Of a stretch of 64,000 nt of DNA, positions 27,195-39,600 are shown piece by piece. Both the position numbers and the translations under genes were made by a program. Source of the stretch: CBDFNC01 sp965249895 (GTDB taxonomy: Bacteria; Pseudomonadota; Gammaproteobacteria; Enterobacterales; CBDFNC01); NCBI GenBank assembly GCA_965249895.1, contig CBDFNC010000005.1, positions 744,001 to 808,000 of the forward strand, read 5' to 3'. Position 1 is the first letter of the stretch, and each line of letters begins with the position of its first letter. Under the pieces are notes generated by a model. That model did not search any database. It was not told the DNA's origin and saw only the letters and a program-made list of their open reading frames with translations.

Positions 27195-27767
27195 AGAGGA
27201 AGCCTTTCATAACGGTAAGAAACGTGCCACTTCAGGCTCGTGGCAAATGAATGCGACGTATATCAAAGTGAAAGATCAGTGGCTTTACTTGTATCGCGCT
27301 GTTGATAAATTTGGTGACACTATCGATTTCATGTTGACTGAAAAACGGGATGAAGCCGCGGCCAGACGCTTCTTTAACAAGGCTGTTAGCTAGCATGGCT
27401 TACCTAAGAAGGTGGTAATTGATAAAAGTGAGAGTAACTGCGCCGCCCTGGATACACTAAACTGGCAACTTTGGTTTGCTGGTATGGTGGGCTGCCTTAT
27501 CGAAGTGCTCCAGGTGAAGTACCTTAATAACATCGTGGAGCAGAGCCACCGCGCAGTAACATGGAAGATACGCACTGCGCTCGGATTCAAATCCATGGCG
27601 GGGGCAGAAGCCACTATCGCTGATGTCGAACGATGGCAAATGCTTCGTAAAGGCCAAATGAAAAATGCCGGAGAAATGACCCTGTGGGAGCAATTTTATT
27701 CTTTGGCAGCGTAACTGTATCTAAAGAAAAGTTCGACCACCTCTTTTTCCGAAGATGCGACACAACC
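27195..27767 (+). mobile_element. IS6-family remnant, copy 1 (5'-truncated)
   Basis: This is the 3' part of an IS6-family element ending in the terminal repeat AAGATGCGACACAACC. The transposase has an in-frame TAG after 'FFNKAVS', and the first catalytic aspartate is replaced by Asn (WQMNATYIKVK), so it cannot be active. Its 5' end is lost at the junction with the IS630 fragment. It shares the same premature TAG with copy 2. Confidence 0.8.
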
Positions 27768-27782
27768 CTCCTGTTTACTTGT

Positions 27783-30700
27783 TTAACTCAAGAAGGGTTG
27801 GAGTTCTTCGATAGACTCTAACTTTATTTTTAATAGATTGACCGACTCAAGAACAATATCTGTTTCCTGATACAGGTTTTTTACTTGCCCGGCTGTTGGC
27901 CAATCCTGTGACTTGTGCATAGCTTGGGAGATGACCATGGTTAACTCGTGTAATGTATTCGCATTGAGGCAAGCTGCAGCCCCGGCCAGATTATGGGTTT
28001 TTCTATAAAAACCGTCGAAGTCATTTACTCGCCATAATGTCTCGAGCTCATTTCGAGAAGCTTGGTGTTCGTTGATAAACCTATCTAACAGCTCGCGAAT
28101 GATTTGCGGATGTTGGCCGATGCGTTCAAATAGTGATTCTACGCAGATACCTGGTAATGATACGATCCAGGACGGTGATTCATTCACCCAGTTAACACAT
28201 CCTTCACCGGTGATAGTTTGCGCCTTGCAATAGGTAAATGTTTCTAATAATTGATACAACTCTTTTGGCTCGAAGGGCTTTCTTAATTCGCCATCGAATT
28301 GAATGTTAGCGTCAGGGGCCAAATGCTCCGACAGCGGGCTTGCTGAGAGGCAAATTACGATAACCTCATCATTTTTCGGCTCGCGGCGGATATGTCTTAA
28401 TGCTGTCAGGCCGTCCATCACCGGCATATGCAGGTCCATTAACACCAACTGATAGCGCTTTTTATGCATTGCTTTTAACGACTCTTTGCCATTCGCAACG
28501 ATGTCAACCTTTGCACCTGCCTGGCTAAGAAGATGGCCACCCAATTCCTGATTTAGTCGATTATCATCAACCAATAGAATTTCCAGCTCGCTAAGCTGAC
28601 CCTCAGGAAATACGGCTTCTGGCTCACATTTCGTTGATGAATGTCCGTGAATTAAGGCCTCTAGCTTGGCTAAATCTATTGGTTTTTGCAAAGTGGGTAT
28701 GTGTGCCGGGAGCAGAGCGTGTCGAGGTGTGCCAAATTCGCTGAGTAAGGCCATTGCCGTATCATTAAACTCTGCTTGTTGGCAGAGGATGTTCAATAAT
28801 TCTGCTCCTGTAATGTCTTGTAAGTCGTTATCCGCGATGATTAGCGAAAATGATTGCGTTAGGGTCAGGACATCCGCTGTTTTTGCACAAACCACATTAC
28901 CTTGAAGCCAGGCTAAACAGGATGCTACCGCCTGGCGCGTTATTTCATTTTCGCATACAAACAGCACCGTGGGTTTCGGCTCAGTCGCACAGGGGGTTAT
29001 GTCAGCTAACTCCGGCGCCACGAATTTGGCATTAAAACTAAATTGACTGCCCTCATCTGGGTTGCTATTACATTCAATCTTTCCCCCCATTAACTCGACC
29101 AATCGTTGGCATATATTCAGGCCCAGACCTGTACCGCCGTATCTCCGTGTAGTGGACTCATCGGCTTGTACAAAGGGCTGAAATATACGCTTTTGCTCTG
29201 ACGCCGAGATGCCGATACCGGTGTCGGTCACGCTAAAGTCGAGGGTGATTTTATTTCCCTGCTGGCGGGCCAGGGAAACGGTCAAATGGACATCGCCGTT
29301 ACTTGTAAATTTCACGGCATTACTTATCAAATTTACTATCACCTGACGAAGCCGCACTGCGTCCCCTATCAGCATTTTAGGGGTGTCAGGGGCAACGGTT
29401 ATATGTATTTCTATCTGCTTTTTCGATTGATCAACGGCAAAAAGAGTAGCGATATTTGATAGCAATTCCATGAGAGAGAATGATGCTTTTTCTAACACAA
29501 GTTGCTTCGCTTCAATTTTAGAAAAATCTAATATCTCATTAACAATATCAGTCAGGTTTTTAGAAGCCTGCTCAATGTTGTTCAAGTACGCGGACATCAT
29601 CGGCATGGGTTTTTGCCGCTGCGCTAAATGGGTAAAGCCCAATACCGCATTCATTGGCGTGCGAAGTTCATGGCTCATATTAGCGATAAACCGATTCTTT
29701 GCGTTTGCTAAAGCCGTAGCAATCACTTCTTTAGCCTGCGCTTGGTTTCTTTCGTCTTTAAGCTGAGTAATTCGGCCAGCCAGGGCGATGGAAAATATAC
29801 AGATTTCAAACACTCGACTAAAGCTTAAGATGTAATCGGGAGCCATGTAAGTAGGGATGAGGCCTAACGCTGCCAGATTAATTAAGATGAGACCAATAAA
29901 AACCACTGCCCAGCCTGTCAGATACAATTTCGCCAGCTGGATACCGTGAATTACAGCCACAACACCAACTAAAAGACATGTGATAGAACCAATGCTAGTG
30001 AGTACAAAATTAAATTGGCTGGCGGTGGTGTATGGAGCGAAGACAACAACAAAAATTTGAATAAGGGCAGAAGTTTTTATAATCTCAAGGAGTATGTTCA
30101 GCTTGGGTAGTTTTTGTTTGGTATACAACAATTCTTGGCTGAACTTGAGTGTGGTCCAGGTGCCACAAGCTGTGAAAAAAAGCATTGATATATCAGCCCA
30201 ACCTGGGCTATCTGGCCAAAAATACTGATAGGCCAGACCCTCCCAACTCATAGAGCCCAAAGCGACAAATATTAAGTTAGCAAGGTAATAGACATATAAT
30301 TTGTCTCTAACGATAAAGAATATAACTGCATTGTAAATAATCACAATAAGCAAGGCGCCGTATAACAACCCAAACAACAACATCCCCTGATAAACCTCAG
30401 CGGTATAGTCTTCACCGGACAACAAAGCGAGGGGTATTTCAATGACACTTTCAGATTTAATCTTTAAAAAAAAGGTTTGCTCCGCTCCTTTATTGATTGG
30501 TAACTTAAACACTGGATGTCGGCTGCTAATCTCACGACTGGAGAAGCTCTGGCGGTCTCCGGCCTGCTGTCGGACGATCACGCCATTGGCATCTTGATAG
30601 TACAACTCAAGATAGTCCAGAAACGGGTAGCTAATATTTAGAAAAAAATCAGCGTCTCTATCCCATCTATTTGCCACCGTTAATTTAAGCCAAAATACGG

Positions 30701-30974
30701 ATTGGCTATATCCCAGGTAAATATCTTTGTGGCTATTAATTTCTTCAAAGCTATCTGCCAGGTTAGAAACCTGGCTAAAAGTCAGGTTACCCGTTGGGTC
30801 TTCAAGTAGATGGAGCCGTTTAGTCATCAGAGGTGAGCCTTTAACTTCACCCGCATCAGCCGCATTTGACAACACCGGAGCAGTTAAACACAGCAGCCAG
30901 GTAACACACCAAAGTAAGCGATGACGATTTAAAAATGAGGGCTTTAAATGAGAAAAAATAACATCTATCTCCAA
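27783..30974 (-). CDS. 7TMR-DISM hybrid sensor histidine kinase with HPt domain
   Basis: 1063 residues. A signal peptide is followed by an extracellular 7TMR-DISMED2-like domain (about 50-185), seven membrane helices (about 190-400), HisKA (ANMSHELRTPMNAVLGF), and HATPase_c with 'NLISNAVKFTSNGDV' and 'YGGTGLGLNICQRL'. Next come a degenerate receiver-like segment (about 665-790), a true receiver (about 805-920; LLVDDNRLN, LVLMDLHMPVMDG) and a C-terminal HPt domain (THNLAGAAACLN). It is therefore a complete His-Asp-His relay whose final response regulator is elsewhere. DISMED2 domains often bind carbohydrate. The gene is intact although surrounded by IS remnants on both sides. Confidence 0.93.
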   Translation of the reverse strand: MEIDVIFSHLKPSFLNRHRLLWCVTWLLCLTAPVLSNAADAGEVKGSPLMTKRLHLLEDPTGNLTFSQVSNLADSFEEINSHKDIYLGYSQSVFWLKLTVANRWDRDADFFLNISYPFLDYLELYYQDANGVIVRQQAGDRQSFSSREISSRHPVFKLPINKGAEQTFFLKIKSESVIEIPLALLSGEDYTAEVYQGMLLFGLLYGALLIVIIYNAVIFFIVRDKLYVYYLANLIFVALGSMSWEGLAYQYFWPDSPGWADISMLFFTACGTWTTLKFSQELLYTKQKLPKLNILLEIIKTSALIQIFVVVFAPYTTASQFNFVLTSIGSITCLLVGVVAVIHGIQLAKLYLTGWAVVFIGLILINLAALGLIPTYMAPDYILSFSRVFEICIFSIALAGRITQLKDERNQAQAKEVIATALANAKNRFIANMSHELRTPMNAVLGFTHLAQRQKPMPMMSAYLNNIEQASKNLTDIVNEILDFSKIEAKQLVLEKASFSLMELLSNIATLFAVDQSKKQIEIHITVAPDTPKMLIGDAVRLRQVIVNLISNAVKFTSNGDVHLTVSLARQQGNKITLDFSVTDTGIGISASEQKRIFQPFVQADESTTRRYGGTGLGLNICQRLVELMGGKIECNSNPDEGSQFSFNAKFVAPELADITPCATEPKPTVLFVCENEITRQAVASCLAWLQGNVVCAKTADVLTLTQSFSLIIADNDLQDITGAELLNILCQQAEFNDTAMALLSEFGTPRHALLPAHIPTLQKPIDLAKLEALIHGHSSTKCEPEAVFPEGQLSELEILLVDDNRLNQELGGHLLSQAGAKVDIVANGKESLKAMHKKRYQLVLMDLHMPVMDGLTALRHIRREPKNDEVIVICLSASPLSEHLAPDANIQFDGELRKPFEPKELYQLLETFTYCKAQTITGEGCVNWVNESPSWIVSLPGICVESLFERIGQHPQIIRELLDRFINEHQASRNELETLWRVNDFDGFYRKTHNLAGAAACLNANTLHELTMVISQAMHKSQDWPTAGQVKNLYQETDIVLESVNLLKIKLESIEELQPFLS

Positions 30975-31130
30975 ATACTATGGCTATTTTAGCAATACCC
31001 TATTCTTTTCATGCTGATTTTGGTGCATGTTCAGACTAAAGCGCTTTATTCGGACACTTCTACCACTTAATCGCCCAAAAAATCAAGCCGCCTCTGTTTA
31101 TTGCAGGTAAATGCCTTAATTGCTATATCT

Positions 31131-31992
31131 GGTTCTGTCGCATTTTGACTGGTCAATAGACTAGCTCAGTGAAAACCGAGTCCATTTTGAACAGACATGT
31201 TCATGACATCTAGATAAGCTCCGGCTGAAACACCACCCGACCAAAGAGACAACCGTAGCGCTAAGCTTTGCCAAAAAACAGTTTCCATCCTGGTTGTAGT
31301 TCGCTGGTATGTCGCGTACAAACTCAGCTACCGGGATATTGAAGAGTTACTGTCAGAGCGCAGTGTCCTGATTGATCACGCTACGACCCATCACTGGATG
31401 TTGGAGTATGCTCCTCAGTTAGAGGAAGCCTTTCATGACGATAAGAAACGTACAACTTCAGGCTCGTGGCAAATGAATGAGACGTATATTAAAGTGAAAG
31501 ATCAGTTGCTTTACTTGTATCGCGCCGTTGATAATTTTGGTGACACTATCGATTTCATGTTGACTGAAAAACGGGATGAAGCCGCGGCCAGACGCTTCTT
31601 TAACAAGGCTATTGGCTAGCATGGCTTACCTAAGAAGGGGTCATTGATAAAAGTGAGAGTAACTGCGCCGCCCTGGATACCCTAAACTGGCAACTTTGGT
31701 TTGCTGGTATGGTGGGCTGCCTTATCGAAGTGCTCCAGGTGAGGTACCTTAATAACATCATGGAGCAGAGCCTCCGCGCAGTAAAATGGAAGATACGCAC
31801 TGCGCTAGGATTCAAATCCATATAAGCCGCTGAAGCCTACATCACCGGTGTCGAGTTGTGGCAAATGCTACGCAAGGGACAGATGAAAGAGGCCGGAGAA
31901 ATGACATCATGAGAGCAGTTTCACTTCCTGGCGGCCTAACTGTATCTGAGCCTCGGTGTTTCCAAGCCAAATGACCAAGATGCGACAAAACC
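31131..31992 (+). mobile_element. IS6-family element, copy 2 (inactive)
   Basis: 862 bp bounded by GGTTCTGTCGCATTTT and AAGATGCGACAAAACC. The transposase is readable from 'VVVRWYVAYKLSYRDIEELL' to the C-terminal 'RKGQMKEAGEM', but it is dead. Asn replaces the first catalytic Asp (WQMNETYIKVK), a TAG follows 'FFNKAIG', a base is missing in the 'KKVVIDK' block, and further stops follow. It has the same orientation as copy 3 at 55826-56717, on the other side of the giant-protein locus. Confidence 0.85.
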
Positions 31993-32160
31993 CCTTATTG
32001 ATAAGTTAACTAGCCTATTTATAAATTGTTACAGTACTACTTTATTTTTACTTTATATTTAGCACTTAAGCATTAGATGTAAAGAGTAGACAGAATGAAA
32101 ATTGAGATAGCTTATTTTAAAATTGGTCTCTTCGCACTTAGTTTTATACTGATTAAGTAC

Positions 32161-33179
32161 CTAGGTAAAAGTTATTCTGAATTTAGATGGATAATTAGAC
32201 AGGATGTTTTTTACACACTTGGTCAGATTTTCAAATGTTTCAAAAGCGCAGGTGGGAAGCCATTCATACTTAATTTTCCGCCATAGTATTTCTATGATAT
32301 TCAGCTCTGGCGAATAAGCTGGCAGATACAGCACCAAAACACCCTCTGTTATCCAGTCACTGCATTTCTCTTTAAATTTCGCAGAGCGGTGAAAAGATGC
32401 GTTGTCCAGAAAAACGACTGTCAGTTTTTTCTTTGCGGTGTGTGGCTTATTTTCTATCAGCTTTTCAAACGCCTCGATGACTGTGTCAGTAGTAACGTGA
32501 CCTTCGGTGCTGTGGTAAACCAGCTTTCCTTGGCGGCTTAAAAAGCCAAGTACGTTCAATCGCTTACTATGCGAATAGGCAGGAAATGCAAACGGCTCAC
32601 CGACTGGGCTCCATGCGTAAGGTAAGTTCGATTTTTGGCTGAAACCTGATTCATCGAAATAATAGAGGTCCAACTCGCCCTCTTGTTCAAGCTTTATAAA
32701 TTTATTCAGGGTGTTGTAACACTTTCGGAACGCCTCTTCATCACGCTTTAGTTTGAGTGAATGTCTGGCTCTTTTATGGCTGTAGTTAAATTTTTTTTCA
32801 ACGTTCGCTTAATCGTTGAAACGCTGGCTTTTTTGCCGCTTTCTTTCTCCATCAGGGACTGGGCTCGCTTGAGTTGATGAGGCTCCTCATCCACAAGCTC
32901 TTTCAGGCGCTGTTTCTCCTCATCCGTATAAATAGTGGGCCGCCCCGTTCGCTTTGCGTCATAAAGGCTTGAGATCCCGAACTCTTCCCAGCAATCGATC
33001 CATTTAGAAAGCGTCTCCAAGCTGGTATCGAAGATATCCGCTAGCTGCTTAATATCGTATCTCTTATGGCTGAGTAGGATGGCATGAGCCCGGATTCTAC
33101 AACGATGTTTGGGGTGATTAGCCACAGCTTCTCTAAGGGTAATTTGTTCGGCCTCAGTAAGGCGCCATACTACTTTCAC
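32161..33179 (-). mobile_element. IS630-family transposase in two frames
   Basis: The N-terminal helix-turn-helix half (32748-33179, GTG start, MKVVWRLTEAEQITLREA) and the DDE half (32161-32673, with 'LYYFDESGFSQKS', 'VVFLDNASFHRS' and 'LPAYSPELNIIEILW') form one normal-length IS630 transposase. This holds if the frame changes by -1 at a run of eight A (complement at about 32791-32798). The aspartates and glutamate of the DDE triad look intact. The shift could be a disabling mutation or slippage-dependent expression. I could not identify terminal repeats. Confidence 0.8.
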
Positions 33180-33595
33180 GGATTGGTACGCATGATGTTG
33201 AAAATTGATGCATGTATACTGGAGTCGGTGAAAAAACGCAAAAATATCTGTACCGCTGCATAAAAAACAAACAGGGAGCAGCTCTGAAAACTTATGCTCA
33301 CCTACTTACCATTTTAAATCAAGCGTACTCCTTCCCGTTCTTTGTCACCTTTTATCTATACGGTCTGCCTTTTGTGTTGGCATTTGTATTAGGCGCAAGA
33401 GGAGATAGCCTGGAGAAAGATGATCTGACCTCTGAGGCTTCTGACTCGTTTGGGCTTAAATCGCCGTTATAGGTATGTGCCCTAGTTTGGCTGTAATAAC
33501 CAATAATGTATCTTGCTATTGTTTTCTTTTTTTCATAAAAACCCAATAACCGCGCCAACCAATGCTCACCCGGACAGAACCACAGTTGTGTTAAT
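33180..33595. other. Non-coding stretch between IS630 and the giant gene
   Basis: I see no credible gene. The short frames on both strands lack ribosome sites and recognisable protein motifs. Confidence 0.4.
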
Positions 33596-33662
33596 AGAAG
33601 GAGCGGATAAAATCCGCGAAACCTGAATTTGAAAGGTTCGACGAACAAGTTCTGCTCCTTCT
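33596..33662. repeat. Palindromic dispersed repeat after the giant gene
   Basis: The ends AGAAGGAGC / GCTCCTTCT enclose inner GGATAAAATCC and GAAACC...GGTTCG arms. It begins about 12 bases beyond the giant gene's stop on the minus strand and could serve as its transcription terminator. Related copies are at 8160, 20396, 55641 and 58715. Confidence 0.55.
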
Positions 33663-33674
33663 GATACTGAGCGG

Positions 33675-36600
33675 TTAGGCTAAACGTCCTTCTATCAAAC
33701 GTGTAAACGTAGCCAAGTCGATCACTTTAACCGAATGCTCGTCTGCCATTTTAGTATAAATAGCATACAACTCTTCGATACTAAGCTGTTGATCGGCATA
33801 TACGCGCTTTATCGCTTCCATGAAAAAGTGAATCAACCTTTGCTGGGCGATATTTTCTGTTTTCTGCTCATTGGTTTCAGCGTTACCAGCCGCTGGATCC
33901 AGAGCATCATCGAAATCCGAGATACCTGCTACAGGATCCGAAATTTCATCCACATATAGCGCCAACACTTCTTCCAAATCTAAATGTTCTGTTGTGCCAA
34001 TATTAGGTGTAAAGTCGTACCCTAGCTCACCCAGCATACTTAGCTGATACCGTTTCATAGCATCGTCGGTACTGACTTTTTCATTTTGAGCATTCTCTTT
34101 ATTGTTGGTTGCAAATAAATTGCCCGCCCATGCACCTATAGACGTATTTCCCTTTGCTCCTTCCGAGCCTGATGTTATTGCATGGGATTGCGTATTGCGG
34201 TTACGTGATAATTCATCCGCTAGCTGGTCATAATTCATTGGGCCCCAATCACCAATCCCCCCGCGAACATACAGAAAACCCTCTTTACCCGTATGCATTT
34301 TATCATTCACGATACGAATGCCTTGATCCAGATAGAAGTCCTGCAAGATATAGCCACCAATGGTATAACCCGCCACCTGTTGGCCTTGTGTTGAATAGGA
34401 TTCATGACGCTGACGTATATCTTTATTGTCGATGGTCAGCTGGCCGGTAATTGTGGCAAACATCAAATTGCCAGCAGCGTTAAAATTACGTGCGCCCTGA
34501 CCGGTTACATTGATGCTATCTTTCTCCTGAACAAAAATATGGTTGCTGGTTTTGTTGATCATTTCGATTTGCTCAACATCTGTGTCGAGATCTTGCACAC
34601 CTAACAAGCCAATACCTTTGTTCGCCAACAAACTCAGACTGTTAGACTCGATGTTACTTTGCTCTCCAACCAGCTTACCTATTTTATAATTTCCATAGTA
34701 GTCAACGCCATTTTTGACCACTGTGGTGTGCTTAGAGTTAACCGTACGCGCAGCACTTGGATCAATTTTCTTACTGTAATCCACTTGTCCCGCACCAATT
34801 TGCAGGTTATCGCGGATTTGACCCGTATCGGCAATCACAGTGGTGTGAGCCTGGCTGACTAATCTTGACAGATCTACATCCACCTTGGCCTGATAATGAA
34901 TATTACCTTTGCCCTGGGTGCGGGCCTGAGTGCCATCTGTCATATAAATGGAGCCGGTCAGGGCTTTGACTTCGATATTCCCGTCCATGGACACGTTAAT
35001 GTCAGCCTGATCTTCTTGTAGTACCGCATCTTCAGCCAGGATATGAATATTACCGGATCCACTGATAATATCCGTGCCTTCTTTGATTAAAACATCTTGA
35101 CCCGCACCTCGGGCGTCAATATCTATATTACCTGCGCCATGGGCCTGGATGCCAATACCGTCGCCAGGCACCTGGCCATCGTAAATAGAAATAGTGCCAT
35201 CGGTGGTTTCCAGGCTAATAGAGCCGTTATCCCTGGTGCGCAAATCACTCAGGGGCGCATCTGTGATGCTGCTGGTGGAAGCATCCGCCCGCACGCGCTC
35301 AATGCTGATGGCCGATAGGGTATTGATTTCGATATCGTCATCTTCATCCAGGTGTAAGCCGCCTATGCCGGCGCGACCGGCATAGGTATCGACGGCAGTA
35401 TCTATTGCATTCTCTGTACCTGCGCCTATGCCGGCATCGATACGCAGTTTGCTTGCTCTAATATCTTTATAGTGATCGCCACTGTCTGTGATCGAACCTG
35501 TTTCGGTGGTTACGCTCACATCCGCCGTACCAGCGTGCAAGCCACCAATGGCGATATTATTGTTGGCTTTGACGCGAATATTACCACCTGCATCGCCGGT
35601 TGTAGCGCGTGCGCCATCCGCTTGTATCACAGATCCTGCACTCGCTTCAATATCAACATTGCCGGCGACAGTGGTTATATCTGCGGTATTGGTCTGGGTT
35701 ATATCTTTAGCCGCCAGGACGCTGATATCCCCCGAGCCTGACTGTACATCTGCATTTAAGATAATTGAAGTGCCTGCGCCTTTAGCCTGCAACAAGATAT
35801 TGCCGCTGCCGTTGGCATGAATTCCCTTATCATCTGTGCTGACGCCATCGTTGACGACTATGTTACCCGCAGTGGTTTGTAATACGATGTCGCCATTCGT
35901 ACCGGCAACCAGGTCGCTTTGCCACCCATCGGTAACTGTCTGGCTGGAAGCATCGGCCTGTACCCGTTCAACACTCACAGCTACCCTGTCAATCGTAATG
36001 CCGTTCTCTTCCAGCAGCGCAATACCGCCCGTGGCGGATTTAGCACTCAGGGTATCCACCGCAATTTCCAGCGGGTTAACCCCAGCGCCTAAGGCACCAA
36101 TGTCTTGTCGTGCATCAATGCGCAAGCCAGCTGCATCCACATCCTTATAATGGTTGCTGCCATGCCCATCCGCATCATTCACCTTGCCGGTTTCGGCAAT
36201 GATACTCACATTACCCAAACCCGCATGTAAGCCGCCAATGGTGACATTGTTGTTGGCTTTGACACGAATATCACCCAAAGAATTATCGCCTGTACTGATG
36301 CGCGCCTGAGTATTTTGGCTGACACTGCCTGTGCTTGCCTCCATATCAATATTGCCGGCGACAGTGGTTATATCTGCGGTATTGGTCTGGGTTATATCTT
36401 TAGCCGCCAGGACGCTGATATCCCCCGAGCCTGACTGCACATCTGCATTTAAGATAATTGAAGTGCCTGCGCCTTTAGCCTGCAACAAGATATTGCCGCT
36501 GCCGTTGGCATGAACTCCCTTATCATCTGTGCTGACGCCATCGTTGACGACTATGTTACCCGCAGTGGTTTGTAATACGATGTCGCCATTCGTACCGGCA

Positions 36601-39600
36601 ACCAGGTCGCTTTGCCACCCATCGGTAACTGTCTGGCTGGAAGCATCGGCCTGTACCCGTTCAACACTCACAGCTACCCTGTCAATCGTAATGCCGTTCT
36701 CTTCCAGCAGCGCAATACCGCCCGTGGCGGATTTAGCACTCAGGGTATCCACCGCAATTTCCAGCGGGTTAACCCCAGCGCCTAAGGCACCAATGTCTTG
36801 TCGTGCATCAATGCGCAAGCCAGCTGCATCCACATCCTTATAATGGTTGCTGCCATGCCCATCCGCATCATTCACCTTGCCGGTTTCGGCAATGATACTC
36901 ACATTACCCAAACCCGCATGTAAGCCGCCAATGGTGACATTGTTGTTGGCTTTGACACGAATATCACCCAAAGAATTATCGCCTGTACTGATGCGCGCCT
37001 GAGTATTTTGGCTGACACTGCCTGTGCTTGCCTCCATATCAATATTGCCGGCGACAGTGGTTATATCTGCGGTATTGGTCTGGGTTATATCTTTAGCCGC
37101 CAGGACGCTGATATCCCCCGAGCCTGACTGTACATCTGCATTTAAGATAATTGAAGTGCCTGCGCCTTTAGCCTGCAACAAGATATTACCGCTGCCGTTG
37201 GCATGAATTCCCTTATCATCTGTGCTGACGCCATCGTTGACGACTATGTTACCCGCAGTGGTTTGAATGCGATGTCGCCATTTAGCCTGCAACAAGATAT
37301 TACCGCTGCCGTTGGCATGAATTCCCTTATCATCTGTGCTGACGCCATCGTTGACGACTATGTTACCCGCAGTGGTTTGTAATACGATGTCGCCATTCGT
37401 ACCGGCAACCAGGTCGCTTTGCCACCCATCGGTAACTGTCTGGCTGGAAGCATCGGCCTGTACCCGTTCAACACTCACAGCTACCCTGTCAATCGTAATG
37501 CCGTTCTCTTCCAGCAGCGCAATACCGCCCGTGGCGGATTTAGCACTCAGGGTATCCACCGCAATTTCCAGCGGGTTAACCCCAGCGCCTAAGGCACCAA
37601 TGTCTTGTCGTGCATCAATGCGCAAGCCAGCTGCATCCACATCCTTATAATGGTTGCTGCCATGCCCATCCGCATCATTCACCTTGCCGGTTTCGGCAAT
37701 GATACTCACATTACCCAAACCCGCATGTAAGCCGCCAATGGTGACATTGTTGTTGGCTTTGACACGAATATCACCCAAAGAATTATCGCCTGTACTGATG
37801 CGCGCCTGAGTATTTTGGCTGACACTGCCTGTGCTTGCCTCCATATCAATATTGCCGGCGACAGTGGTTATATCTGCGGTATTGGTCTGGGTTATATCTT
37901 TAGCCGCCAGGACGCTGATATCCCCCGAGCCTGACTGCACATCTGCATTTAAGATAATTGAAGTGCCTGCGCCTTTAGCCTGCAACAAGATATTACCGCT
38001 GCCGTTGGCATGAACTCCCTTATCGTCTGTGCTGACGCCATCGTTGACGACTATGTCACCCGCAGTGGTTTGTAATACGATGTCACCATTTGCTTTGGTG
38101 ATTAAATCACTTTGCTCTGTATCGGTAAGTGTTGATGTGGTTGCATCTTCATTGACTCGTTCAATACTTAAACCAACGCTATCAACCTTAATCCTATCGC
38201 CTTCGACCAGACTAATACCGCCTGTTGCCGAGTGCGCGGTTAATACGTCGACATCAATCTCCAACGGGTTAACACCTTCACCCAATTGACCGATATCGCT
38301 TCCTGCTTGCATACGCAGATGGCCAGCATGAATATCTTTGTCCTGATCACCAGCATCCATTACTGAACCATTATCTGTTTTAATGCTGACACTGCCTGCG
38401 CCCACGCTTATGCCAGCCAGTTCGATGGAACCACCTGCCTGTAGCCTGGCTTTACCCTGACTGCCAGTGGTTATCATTGCACCATCATCTTGGATTATGT
38501 CGCCCTCTTGCGCCCAGAGATCGACAGTCCCCTTATTGGTGTTGATAGACTTACCGGCTTGTTGCTTTATACCTTGCTTAGCTTGTAGGCTGATAGTTTT
38601 ATCGCTTCCAGTGCTGATATCTGCTCGAATATCAATACTGCCTGCATCGGACTTAACCCGAATGTGTCCTGCCCCTCCAACACGGAGATCGCCATTAAGG
38701 CTAATATCGGCCTGTTTATTATTAACTAAGATATTGCCATCATTCGTCACCTGCAAACCGGCGGCGAGTATATTGAGCGCATTCTCTTCCTGAAGATTAA
38801 TACTGCCCGTTGTCACCTTGCCAGAAACATCCCCTACATCCGTGTCGATATCGTTACTATCAACACCAAAGCCCGTGTTTGCCGTAAATTCCAGTTCAGC
38901 CGCCTTGATATCAATATCCGTGTCGCCTGAATCAAAAATACCGCCATCGGACGCACTTAAGGTGACTTTAGCCGTCCCTGCATCTATGTTGGCAACATCA
39001 ATGTTTTGTTTGGCAGTAATATCGATAGCAGTATTATTGGTTTTAATATGGCTAGCATCGCTCTGGCTCACCGAACCTTGAGTCGCACTTATTTGAATTG
39101 TTTTATCCTGCGCTTGTGTTGATATACTTCCTGCGGTTTGATTAATATCCCCGCTTGCCTGCAGATGAATATTACCGTTTTTCGCAATCATATCCGCAGC
39201 AATCTTGACCACTCCGGAAGCGTCTTGCTGGGTAAATTTAATATCCCCCAGAGTCGCCGTTAAGCCGGCGTTAAAGTTGACATTAGAACCAGTATCAATC
39301 ACCCATTTCGCTGCAGAGAAAGCACCATCTAGATTGAAGTTATCAGCATTGATTTCAACCTTGGCATCCCCAAAGTCATAGCCTTCACAACTCATGGTGA
39401 GTGTCTTGCCACCGCTGTTTAAGCTATGACTGGACACACCATCAAAGCGGCTATTCTCCATTTTTTTATTGTAATCAATATGGCCAAAGTAGAATTCATC
39501 TATCCCCCTATCGAAGACCGTTGTCTTACCATTAAGTGTAAATCTGTCTCCGTTAAAATAGGCGTTGCCGTCCTGTTTAACCACATAATAGAAAGTGTTA

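Noticed and set aside
32095..32286. 63-codon plus-strand frame at the IS630 end
   Set aside because: Its first 22 codons could be the start of a gene cut by the IS, but the rest is antisense to the transposase; too little to support.
33212..33472. 86-codon plus-strand frame
   Set aside because: It has a hydrophobic middle but no ribosome site or family resemblance.
35816..38008. CRISPR-like array
   Set aside because: The repeats are 693 bp, contiguous and coding, with no short repeats or spacers.
35836..38289. Repeated plus-strand frames of 60-104 codons
   Set aside because: They recur only because the sense strand is a tandem repeat; their sequence has no independent protein signature.
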